The translations under genes were made by a program, and so were the position numbers. Shown piece by piece: positions 47,454 through 56,197 of a stretch of DNA of 64,000 nucleotides. The notes under the pieces were generated by a model. That model ran no database searches, was not told the DNA's origin, and worked only from the letters and a program-made list of their open reading frames with translations. The stretch's first letter is position 1, and the number at the start of each line of letters is the position of its first letter. Source of the stretch: Candidatus Flexifilum affinis (lineage in GTDB: Bacteria > Chloroflexota > Anaerolineae > Aggregatilineales > Phototrophicaceae); NCBI GenBank assembly GCA_016713325.1, contig JADJPJ010000019.1, forward strand, positions 1-64,000, written 5' to 3'.

Positions 47454-50400
47454 CTACGGGTACACCCCGCCGTCGCCGGTCTGCCCGAAATTGGAGGCCA
47501 GCAGCGAGAAGTCGCTGATGGTCACGGCATTGTCGCCGTTGAAATTGGCCCGCGCGTCATAGGCCGGTCCGCCCACGCTGGTGCCAAACGCCGCCGCCAG
47601 GATAGAGAAGTCGCTGATATTGACGACATTGTTGTCGTTGGCGTCACCTTCGCGCAGGAGTGCCGTTTCAGACCGACAATGCCTGTCCCGGGATGGTCAT
47701 CTCGAACTGCCACGCCAGCGTATGCGTCCCCTTAAAGCGGAACAGATACGTCCCCGCTGGCAGGTTGGGGATGGTGAAACTGCCGTTCTGGCTGGTCACA
47801 TAGTTCTGGTTGTATAAGACCGCGCCGCCGCCCGAAGGCATGATCGTCACGCGAATGGTCGCCACGTAGCTCGGATGCGGATGCGGGTTCGTCCGCCCCT
47901 GCATCGAGATGCTGACGTCAAGCGAATTCGAGGTCGACTCGTAAGCGCCGATGTCCACCGTCGTGTTGTTGATGCGCGGGAAACCCGTACCCCGTTGATC
48001 CGTCGTCAGCGCCGCGCCGTTCTGATCGACCGCCTTGGCGTTGGTCCCGGCGTTGATGGCCGGACTGCCGGGGAGCAGAGCGTGCGTCTGCGTGGGGCCG
48101 CCGTTGCTGGCCAGTGGGGCAAGGTTCGGGTTGGTGTTCGGGAAACTGCCAGCGCCGAAGCCGCAGCTCGGGCCGTTGTCGATATTGTTGCCGCCATCGG
48201 TGATCGTCCCATCGCAGTTGTTCGCGCCGTTGTTGTTGGCAATGATGCTGTTTTGGATCGTCAGCGTCCCGCCTGTATGAAAGATGCCGCTGCGCTCTGC
48301 CCGTGCTGCGGTGTTATTCGTGATCGTGCTGTTGATGATCGTGATCGTGGCGGAGCCGAAGCTGAACAGCGCTCCGCCGCCGCTGGAGGGTGATCCGCCG
48401 GTCACGCTGTTCCCGGAAATCGTGCTGTTGATGATGAACATCGTACCGGAGGACATGTCAACAGCGCCGCCGTTCCGATCCGCTTGGTTGTTCGCGATCA
48501 GGCTGTTCGTCAGAATGGTGGTCGCGCTGGCGGTCGTGCTGATAGCGCCCCCATGCCGAGCGACATTGCTGCTGATCGTGCTGTTGGTGATCGTCAGCGT
48601 GCCGTCGCTGACGATTGCGCCGCCACTGTTCCCTCCGACGCTGCCGTTGGTCAGCGTCAGACGGTTGAGCGTCAGGTTCGCGCCTGTGGTCACTTCGAAG
48701 AAATTGAATTCCGGCGTCCCGCCCGCGCTGCTGCGGGTGATGGTTGCCCCATCCCCGTTGATCGTCAGCGTTCCCGCCGTCGCCGCCGTGACGATGGGGG
48801 CAGCCCGATCCCCGTTGGCGGCTTCTGCCGTCAAGTTATAGGTGCTGTTCGTCAGGTTGATCACATTGTTGGCTGGGCTGAGGTTGGCGCAGGTGATGGC
48901 GTTGATCAAGCTGGCTGAATCCGACGCCGCGATGGTGACGGGGAAGGCGCAGGTGCAGTTACTTTCCACGCGCCCAGATCGACCGTGCCGTCGAGGATGC
49001 GCGGGAAGCCTTCGCCGCGCTGGTCGTAAACCAGTGGCTCACCGAATTGATCGTCGGTGGAGTCGTTATATCCGATATTGATCGCCGGACTGCCGGGAAG
49101 GAGCGCGTGGGTCAGCGTCGGACCGCCGTTGTTCGCCAGCGGACCGAGCAGCGGGTTGCCGTTGTTGTTAAACACGCAGGTCAAACCATCTTCGATGCTG
49201 TCGAATGGCGACCATGCGCCGCCGTCAATCTGGCAGTTGTTGCCCCCGTTGTTGCCGGAAATGATGTTGTTGTCAATATACGCGCCCCCGTCCCTGTACC
49301 AGACTCCGCTGCGCGCGGCGTTAGGTGCGGCGGCGGTGTTGTTGGTGATGGTGCTGTTTCGGATCGATAAGTCCGCCGACGCGCCGAAGCTTTCAATCGC
49401 GCCACCGCCGCCGCTGACGTCCGTTCCGTTCGCGCTGTTGCCAGAAATCGTGCTGTTGATGACTCGCAAGATCGCGTTGGAATTGGCGACGCCGCCGCCG
49501 TCGCTCGCCGCCACGTTGTTCGACACGGTGCTGCTGAGGAGGATGGTTGTGCTGCCGCTGGCGTTGAAGATGCCCGCGCCAAAACTGGCAGTGTTGGCGT
49601 CAACCGTGCTCTCCATCAGCGTCAGCGTGCCGCCGCTGTTGTAAATCGCGCCGCCGCTCGTACCCGGAACCTGCCCGTTCGTCAGCCTGACCCGATTGAG
49701 CGTCAGGTTCGACCCGGCATTCAGATAGAAAATGCGAAAATCTGATGTGCCAAGTGCGAAACTCCGCTCGATGGTCGCACCGTTCCCGTTGATCGTCAGC
49801 GTCCCGCTGCCCGATGTTATGGCGGGCAGTCCGTTGTCGCTGGCATACGCCGCCGTCAGCGTGTAGGTGCTGGCTGACGCCAAGTTGATCACGTCGTCCG
49901 CCGCCGAACCGTTGGCGCAGGTGATGGCGTCGATCAAGGTTGTCGCGTCGCCTGCTGGAACGGCGTAGGGACTTCCGATACAGGCGGATTCGTAAGCGCC
50001 AATATCCACCGACACACCCCGGATGCGCGGGAATCCCGCGCCGCGCTGGTCAGTGGTCAGCGGGGTGGTGTCATCTTCTTCGACGGCATAACCGTTGTTG
50101 CCATTGTTGATCGCTGGACTGCCGGGGAGCAGGGCGTGGGTTTGTGTGAAACCGCCGTTGTTGCCTAACGGAGCCAGCAGCGGGTTGGTATTGTTGTAAG
50201 CGCCGGAGGTGAATCCGCAGCTTGTGCCGCTGTCGATATTGCCGATGTAGCCCCACTGGGTGCCGAATTCAAAGTGACAGTTGTTCGCGCCGTTGTTGTT
50301 GGCGATGATCGTGTTGAAGTAGCCGGCATTGCCCGACTCCATCCAGATGCCGCTCTTGTGGGTGTTCGGCGCGACGGCGGTATTGTTGGTGATCGTGCTG

Positions 50401-51150
50401 TTATAGAACGACATCACGGGCGCGCTGCCATAGCTGTCGATTGCGCCGCCGCCGCTGCTGCTCCCCGTGCCGTTGGCGGTGTTGCCGCTGATGGTACTGT
50501 TGATCACGTGCAGCGTCCCGCCCGCGTTGGCGATGCCGCCCGCGTAGCTCGATGACGTATTGTTGGCGATCAGGCTCTCGTGCAGGATGACAGTGCCGCC
50601 TCCGTTGTAGATGCCCCCGGCATTGCTCGCGTTGTTGGCGGTGATCGAGACGCCCTCCAGCTCGGAGCCGTCTGCCGCTGGAGGTGAGGATCGCCCCGCC
50701 GCTGGCCCCGGATGATCCGTTGGTCAGCGTCATCTGGTTGAGGGTCACGTTCGCGCTGCTGTTGATCAGCATGATGCGGAAGGCGGGCGTGCCGCCCGCG
50801 CTGCTACGGGCGATGGTCGCGCCGTTGCCGTTGATGGTCAGCGTGCCGCCCGTCGCCGTCGTCACAATCGGCGGCAGCCCGGTAATGCTGGAATGGACAG
50901 CGGTGAGGGTATAGGTGCTGTTGGTCAGGTTGATCACGTCGTTGCCGGCGGTCGCATTCGCGCAGCCGATCACTTCGATCAGTCGGGCGGTGTCGCTCGC
51001 CGGGACGGTCACCGGGAAGGAGGCCGGGCAGGCGGCCTGGGCCGGCGCGGTGGCGAACAGGCTCAGGCCCAGCGCCAGACAGAGCAGGGTCAGCAGGCGC
51101 GGAACCGGATGCAGGGTAACAGAGCGGTGAAATCGGACGAGCAGAGACAT
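47454..51150 (-). CDS. Secreted beta-helix (choice-of-anchor Q) protein with three modules and a dockerin, three or more frame breaks (array gene 3)
   Basis: Restored length is about 1,230 residues. The ATG at 51150 (MSLLVRFHRSVTLHPVPRLL) opens a signal peptide ending PAQAACPASF. The three modules begin CPASFP, CIGSPYAVPAGD and CTCAFPVTIAASD, and carry the same beta-helix and anchor Q motifs as genes 1 and 2. They are followed by SFTIPNLPAGTYLFRFKGTH and the dockerin pair (GDANDNNVVNISDF and NFNGDNAVTISDFSLLASNF), ending GDGGVYP at 47454. The frame breaks near 50670-50690 (GGAILTSSG/ELEGVSIT), near 48968-48975 (GTVDLGA/ESNCTCAF) and near 47668-47682 (QALSV/TALLREGD). Each can be mended by one base. 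Confidence 0.82.
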
Positions 51151-51237
51151 CGGGTGCAGCCTTTCAAGCGAGAGCGAAGAGCAGACGTGTCTGGTGCAGC
51201 ACCGATTCAGCCCGGCGCAAAGTTGTGGGAAAACTGA

Positions 51238-51254
51238 TCTGTACAGAAAGTATA
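51238..51254 (-). promoter_or_regulatory. Promoter -10 and operator palindrome of array gene 3
   Basis: TATACT (51249-51254) followed by TCTGTACAGA (51238-51247) on the minus strand, 88 bases before the ATG, matching genes 2 and 4. The leader between is nearly identical in the four paralogues. Confidence 0.6.
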
Positions 51255-51333
51255 GTTGAATGTGGGAATTCTGCAGAGCGGATTTCACGGCAGCATCGGA
51301 TGGCCGTCGTGATGAATCGGGAAATGAGGGTCG

Positions 51334-51360
51334 CAGGGCGGACGACCGTCGTCCGCCCTG
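51334..51360 (-). terminator. Palindrome after array gene 4
   Basis: CAGGGCGGACGAC and GTCGTCCGCCCTG are perfectly complementary around one central base, directly after the end of gene 4. Confidence 0.6.
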
Positions 51361-51365
51361 CGGCC

Positions 51366-52999
51366 TTACATTATGGAGATACCCGCCGTCGCCGGCCTGG
51401 CCGAAATGCGCGGCCAGCAGCGAGAAATCGCTGATCGTGACGGCTGAGTCGCTATTGAAGTCGGCCCGGGCATCATAGGTCCCCGCCCTGACTGGTGCCG
51501 AACGCCGCCGCCAGGATGGAAAAATCCGAGATGTTGACGACGTTGTTGTCACTGGCGTCGCCTTCCAGGAGGAGCGGTGTCGTTTGCAGGTTCACACCAT
51601 CGACGATGGAGAACTCCTGCTGACGGGCCAGGGTGTGCGTTCCCTTGAAGCTGAACAGATACGTTCCGGCGGGCACACTGGAGATGCTGAATGCCCCCGT
51701 CTGATTAGTGGTGACATTCTGACTGTACACAGCAGCGCCTCCGCCCTCCGGCATGATCTGTACGTGGACGGTGACGACGTGACTGGGATGCGGCGAGGGT
51801 TCACACGGCCCTCCAGGACCACTTGCACAAACAGCAGTTGAAGGTCCGTCTCGTAGGCACCATGTCAACGGTGGCGTTATTGATCCGCAGGAAGCCCGAC
51901 CCGCGCTGATCGGTGGTGAGCGTGGCGCCGGTGTGATCCTGCGCCTTGGCATTGTTGCCGGAGTTGATGGCCGGACTGCCCGGAAGGAGGGCATGCGTCT
52001 CTGTCGGGCCGCCGTTGTCCGCCAGCACATCCAGCAAGGGGTTGGTGTTCTGCCCGTCGGCGCCGCTGAAGCCGCAGGTCGTGCCATTGTCGAGGTTGCT
52101 GCCGTTGTCGGTGAAGGTACCGCCGGTCTTTGCGCAGTTGTTGGCGCCATTGTTGTTGGCCACGATACTGTTCTGGATCGTCAGCGTCCCCCTTCCTGCC
52201 AGATGCCGCTGCGCGCTGCCTGCACGGCGGTGTTATTGGCGATCGTACTGTTGACGATCAGCACGGTACTCGCGTTGAAGATATCGAAAGCGCCGCCGCC
52301 ATCCGCGACGCCGCCGCCGGTGACGGCGTTGCCGGAGACGGTGCTGTTGATGACGCGCATTGTCCCGTTGTTGTTGCTGATGGCACCGCCATAATCGGCA
52401 GCACTATTGCCAGAGAGTGTGCTGCGGACCAGTGTGAGTGTTCCGGTGAAGTTGTCGATAGCGCCGCCCGCGCTAAAGCTGCCCACGACATTGTTGTTGC
52501 GAAGCGTGCTGTCCGACACGGTCAGCACACCGTGGTTGAGGATAGCGCCGCCGTCGCCGCTGCGCCCATTGGTGAGCGTCACCCGGTTGAGCGTCAGGTT
52601 TGCCCCGCTGTTGATGTAGAACAAACGGAAATCGGGAGTGCCGAGGGCGCTGCTGCGGGCGATGGTCGCGCCGTTCCCGTTGATGACCAGCGTTCCTCCG
52701 GTGGCCGTCGTGGCAATCGGCGGAAATCCATCATCGGAGATGTAACTCGTTGTCAGCATGTAGGTGCTGTTGGTCAGGTTGATCACGTCATTTGTGGGGA
52801 CGGCGTTGGCGCAGTTGATCACTTCGATCAGCCGGGCGGTGTCGCTCGCCGGGACGGTCACCGGGAAGGAGGCCGGGCAGGCGGCGTTTGCTGGCGCACC
52901 GGTGAACAGGCTCAGGCCCAGCGCCAAACAGAGCAGGGCCAGCAGGCGCGGAACCGGGTGCGGGGTTACGTCGCGGCGAAATCGGACGAGCAGAGACAT
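51366..52999 (-). pseudogene. Secreted beta-helix (choice-of-anchor Q) protein with one module and a dockerin, many frame breaks (array gene 4)
   Basis: The smallest paralogue, about 540 residues if repaired. The ATG at 52999 (MSLLVRFRRDVTPHPVPRLL) gives the shared signal peptide (PANAACPASF). A single anchor Q/beta-helix module follows (INGNGATIARSS, then VRSTLSGNSAADYGGAISNN, IANNTAVQAARSGIWQ and GGPTETHALLPGSPAIN). Then comes FSISSVPAGTYLFSFKGTHT and the dockerin (GDASDNNVVNISDF and DFNSDSAVTISDFSLLAAHF). Breaks occur at a five-G run (52188-52192), near 51861, near 51797, near 51480 and probably close to the stop. Five shifts in 1.6 kb is denser than anywhere else in the window, so real decay is likely here even if some breaks are sequence errors. 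Confidence 0.75.
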
Positions 53000-53086
53000 C
53001 GGGTGCGGCCTTTCAAGCGAGAGCGAAGAGCAGACGTGTCTGGTGCAGCACCGATTCAGCCCGGCGCAAAGTTATAGGAAAACTGA

Positions 53087-53103
53087 TCTGTACAGACAGT
53101 ATA
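53087..53103 (-). promoter_or_regulatory. Promoter -10 and operator palindrome of array gene 4
   Basis: TATACT (53098-53103) followed by TCTGTACAGA (53087-53096) on the minus strand, 88 bases before the ATG, as in array genes 2 and 3. Confidence 0.6.
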
Positions 53104-53161
53104 ATCAAAAACAGAAAGTCACGGAACCTATTGATTGCTCACACAAAGCAAAGGCATCAAA

Positions 53162-53300
53162 TTCAGTGAATCACGAAAGTTCACTTTGACCATCAGCCGC
53201 TGCGTTTTTGAACCAACCTCACCCCAAAAATCGAACGACATTTCGCCCCTCTCCGCACGGAGAGGGGCGGTTGAGCGCAGCGAAACGGGGTGAGGTTAAG
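53162..53300. repeat. Dispersed intergenic repeat, copy B
   Basis: About 139 bp nearly identical to copy A at 27917-28058, with the same central hairpin CCCCTCTCCG CA CGGAGAGGGG and mirror-image ends AACCTCACCCC / GGGGTGAGGTT. It sits in the 430-bp gap between array gene 4 and the methyltransferase gene, which holds no gene. Confidence 0.8.
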
Positions 53301-53312
53301 CCCGACCTCATA

Positions 53313-53330
53313 GGCGCCTCGCGAGGCGCC
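53313..53330. repeat. Intergenic palindrome with CCCCTAC tail
   Basis: GGCGCCTCGCGAGGCGCC is a perfect 18-bp palindrome followed by CCTACG, the tail shared by other intergenic hairpins of this window. Confidence 0.6.
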
Positions 53331-53432
53331 CCTACGCCACGTCTCGCACTTGAACCCATCGACGATTTTGACGCGTTCGCCCTGATGGCGAACAGGACTG
53401 CGGGAGTCACCGCGCTTGCGCAGGCGCGACGA

Positions 53433-54129
53433 TCAATCCGTAGAGCGCGTCGCGCTGGCATAGACGAAGTAGTGATCGGTGACGGCAGCCGACGCGTCCA
53501 GCCCGGCGCGGGCGAAGTGGCCGACCAGATCGGCCGGCTCGTAGAAGATTTTGTAGACGCGGTAGGTTTGCCCATCGTTGAGCTTGCGGGTGGCGATGAT
53601 CTCGTCGGCTTCCGGCAGGCGGTTGTCCGGCGCCGTTGAAGACGGCGTGCGGCGCAGATCGACCATGAAGACGTGCCCGCCTGGCTTGAGCCAACCGGCG
53701 ACTCTTTTCAGGAAGCCATCGAGCATTTCCGGCGGCACGTGTGACAGCCAGAAGCCGAAGAAGATCATATCGAACGGCTCGTCCGGCTCCCATTCGTAGA
53801 GATCGGCCAGATGATAGGTCACTCGGTCCGATTGGAGCTTGGCCTGGTTAATGGCCAGCATCTCCGGCGCGGCGTCGACGGCCACAACACGGTCGGCCAG
53901 CCTGAGCAGTTCCTGCGTCCAGATGCCGGTGCCGGGGGCCAGCTCCAGCGCGGACGAGACATGCGGCAGGCTCAGCAGCGCCTCGCGGACGACGGCGGCT
54001 TCGGCAGCCCATTCGGCATTCAGGGTTTCGCCATGATCAGTAGCGTCCGTGACGGTAAAACCACTGGTCGTATTCGGCAGCGCGGGCGCGGTAGTAGCGT
54101 TTCTGTTCTTCCAGCAGGGGATCGTTCAT
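53433..54129 (-). CDS. Class I SAM-dependent methyltransferase, frame broken
   Basis: The restored product is 231 residues. The ATG at 54129 begins MNDPLLEEQKRYYRARAAEY, then DQWFYRHGRY. One extra base near 54040-54046 (TACTGAT where TACGAT is expected) creates a stop, and reading continues in the next frame as DHGETLNAEWAAEAAVVREA, then ALELAPGTGIWTQELLRLAD (SAM motif I), VVAVDAAPEML (motif II), FDMIFFGFWLSHVP and WLKPGGHVFMVD. This is a complete Rossmann methyltransferase of the type acting on small molecules; the substrate is unknown. It has no operon partner on its strand. Confidence 0.85.
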
Positions 54130-54144
54130 CTGGGTGTGCCTCCA

Positions 54145-54162
54145 GGCGAGGCGCCCCTCGCC
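54145..54162. repeat. Intergenic stem-loop
   Basis: GGCGAGG, CGCC, CCTCGCC, followed by CTATTC. It lies just upstream of the methyltransferase start; a second hairpin follows at 54187. Confidence 0.6.
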
Positions 54163-54186
54163 CTATTCCTGTGGGGGCGACTCTTT

Positions 54187-54206
54187 GGGCGAGGAACGCC
54201 TCGCCC
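54187..54206. repeat. Intergenic stem-loop after the phospholipase-C-like gene
   Basis: GGGCGAGG, AACG, CCTCGCCC, followed by CTATG, directly adjoining the stop of the minus-strand phospholipase-like gene. Confidence 0.6.
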
Positions 54207-54956
54207 CTATGAGTTGATCCCCTGAAGATACTCGATCAGGGCGTCGAGGGCAAAGCGGTACATCGCTGCTTCACGCTCGGCGAGCAGCGCGCGGGGCACA
54301 TGCGTCCACAGCGACGCTTCGACCAGCGGGGTATCGTTGACCAGCGCGTGCAGCTCACCGGGCGTATGGCCGACGCGCGGCGCCATGACGTCGTACGTCT
54401 CGCTGAGGCCGCCGGGGCGAATCTGCCGGTCGATGATCGACTGCCAGCCCTGAACGGCGTGCAGCGGCAGAAACGGCAGCCAGTCGTCGGGAGTGGCCGC
54501 GCCGACGCCGGTCGACAGCGCCGGGTCGAGCGAGGCCAGATCGCGCTCGTCCATGGTGATCAACAGGATGTGCAGCATCAGAAAGCGCGTTGCACGCGGC
54601 GCCCATTCTTCGCGCCCGAAGTGCGGGCCGGTCATGTGCAGAGTCCAGAAGGCGTCCATGGCCAGATGGAAAACGTAGGCGGCCAGATAGGCGCATTCAG
54701 CAGGGGTCGCGGGCCGGCGCAGCGTCGGGTAGCGGTCGAGCATGATCGCCCACGGCATCGGCTCGATGGGCCGGTCGTAGCTGTAGAAGTGCGTCACGTC
54801 GCGCCTCAGCCCGGCCAGCCCCTGACCGTCGGCGACTACGCTGCCGAGCAGGTATTCTGGCAGGGCCGCCGTCAGTGCGGGGCGCAGGGCATCGGGCAGG
54901 GCGGGATCGATCAGCGCCCGCTGCGCATAACGCAGATGGGTAAAAGGAGTCGGCAT
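54207..54956 (-). CDS. Zinc-dependent phospholipase C family protein
   Basis: A 249-residue cytoplasmic protein of the Zn-dependent PLC/S1-P1-like fold. MPTPFTHLRYAQRALIDPAL is the family entry, with LLGSVVADGQ (the 'GsvaPD' ligand region, here with Gly where Pro-Asp is more usual), RRDVTHFYSYDR (metal-ligand His), and AYLAAYVFHLAMDAFWTLHM (His and Asp ligands). It has no signal peptide, unlike classical secreted phospholipases, so the substrate is uncertain. It lies 19 bases downstream of the lipoprotein-esterase gene and is probably co-transcribed with it. Confidence 0.82.
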   Translation of the reverse strand: MPTPFTHLRYAQRALIDPALPDALRPALTAALPEYLLGSVVADGQGLAGLRRDVTHFYSYDRPIEPMPWAIMLDRYPTLRRPATPAECAYLAAYVFHLAMDAFWTLHMTGPHFGREEWAPRATRFLMLHILLITMDERDLASLDPALSTGVGAATPDDWLPFLPLHAVQGWQSIIDRQIRPGGLSETYDVMAPRVGHTPGELHALVNDTPLVEASLWTHVPRALLAEREAAMYRFALDALIEYLQGINS

Positions 54957-54975
54957 GGAGGATTGCCCTCTCCGT

Positions 54976-55985
54976 CTATGGGCTGGGTTCCAGACAGGAC
55001 GGCAGCACGCTCAGATCGCGTTCCCAGTCGGCGGCATAGAACGTCAGGTATTCGTCGAGCTGGTTCGACCAATAGCTCTCGTCGTGAGCCTCGCCGGGCG
55101 TGATGACATAGGTGTGGGTGATGCCCCGCGCGCTCAGCCGGCTGGAGAAGGTGCCCAGCCCGGCCCCGTCGGGATCCTCGGCGCCGTTGTCGATGAACAT
55201 GCGCAGATTCGCCTCCTGCAGGAAGGGCGCATCGAGCGCCAGTTCGAGCGGATTGTTGGCCGGCGGCACGTTGGCGGCGTCGAAATCGGCCGAATGACCG
55301 CCCACGATGCTGAAGGTGTCCGGGTTGCGCAGCGCGATGCTGTAGGCCCAGAAGCCCGACCGCCCGATGCCGCCGATGGCCCGCTCCTCACGCGTCGTGA
55401 TTGTGCAGAAGTCGCGCTCCACCGCCGGACGCAGCTCGTCCATCAGGTAGGTCTCATACGAAGCGTTGGGCGGGAACGAGTTGCGCACGCCGATGTTGCC
55501 CAGCGCCGGCATCACGACGATCATCGGCGGCAGTGCGCCCAGGCGGACGCCCTGGTCGATGGCGGTGTCGATGCCCAGTTCATCCCACTGGCTTTCGTTC
55601 TCGCCTGCTGCCGGAAGGAGGTACAGGACCGGGAAGCGGCGCTGCGACTCAGATAGCAGGGCGGAATGTAGACCCGGTAGCGCAGATTCTCGCCGGCCGA
55701 CGGGCTGCGGAATTCGTCGAAGGGGACGATCTGTCCGCCGCTTCCCAGGCAGGCCAGCGGCGTCGCCGTGGACGTGGGTGCGGGCGTGTTCGATGGCTGC
55801 GGCGTCGGGCTGGGCGGCAGCGTCGCGGTCGGAACCGGCGTATCGCTGGCCGAAGGCGTGACGATAATCGTCTGTGGCGTAGGCGTGACGACCGGGTCGA
55901 AGGGGTCGCAGCCCGCCAGGACGATGAGCGCCGGCAGAAGGCAAATGATGAGAGCGTTGCGTAGAGTCCATGTTCGTCGTTGCAT
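54976..55985 (-). CDS. Lipoprotein with esterase D-like alpha/beta-hydrolase domain, frame broken
   Basis: The restored product is about 336 residues. The ATG at 55985 opens a lipoprotein signal with lipobox LIVLAGC (Cys25 or so), then a Thr/Pro-rich linker (TPVPTATLPPSPTPQPSNT). The catalytic domain runs from SAGENLRYRVYIPPCYL to the end. One missing base near 55640-55652 separates CYL from ESQRRFPVLYLLPAAGENES. Further landmarks are ALPPMIVVMPALGN, ERAIGGIGRSGFWAYSIAL and TPGEAHDESYW (catalytic His region). Relatives have GISRGG at the nucleophile elbow; here it reads GIGRSG, so the usual serine is replaced and its neighbour is Ser. Activity is therefore doubtful. Confidence 0.8.
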
Positions 55986-56107
55986 AGGATGCGATTATAT
56001 CGTTGCGGCGCATCCAACGAAAGTGGCCGAATGGACGGCGACCATCCGCATCTCTTTGGCCCCATTCCCATGCTTACACGACGAATTCCTGACGCTTATC
56101 TGCTGTG

Positions 56108-56157
56108 CGTTGAACTGTGCAGTAGGGTCGTGTACAGTTAAAGTACACTGTTCAACG
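56108..56157 (+). promoter_or_regulatory. Promoter and nested inverted repeats of the LysM protein gene
   Basis: TTGAAC (56110-56115) and TACAGT (56133-56138) are 17 bases apart. Two inverted repeats are nested over them: an outer one CGTTGAACTGTG (56108-56119) with CACTGTTCAACG (56146-56157), 11 of 12 paired, and an inner one GTGTAC (56130-56135) with GTACAC (56143-56148). This suggests binding of one or two regulators across the promoter. Confidence 0.55.
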
Positions 56158-56197
56158 GGCGATCTGCATCGCCTCAGTAGCAAAATGGGACTCTCGC

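Noticed and set aside
34466..52999. Possible CRISPR array because of many repeated segments
   Set aside because: Repeats are about 1 kb coding modules without short uniform spacers, and no cas genes are present.
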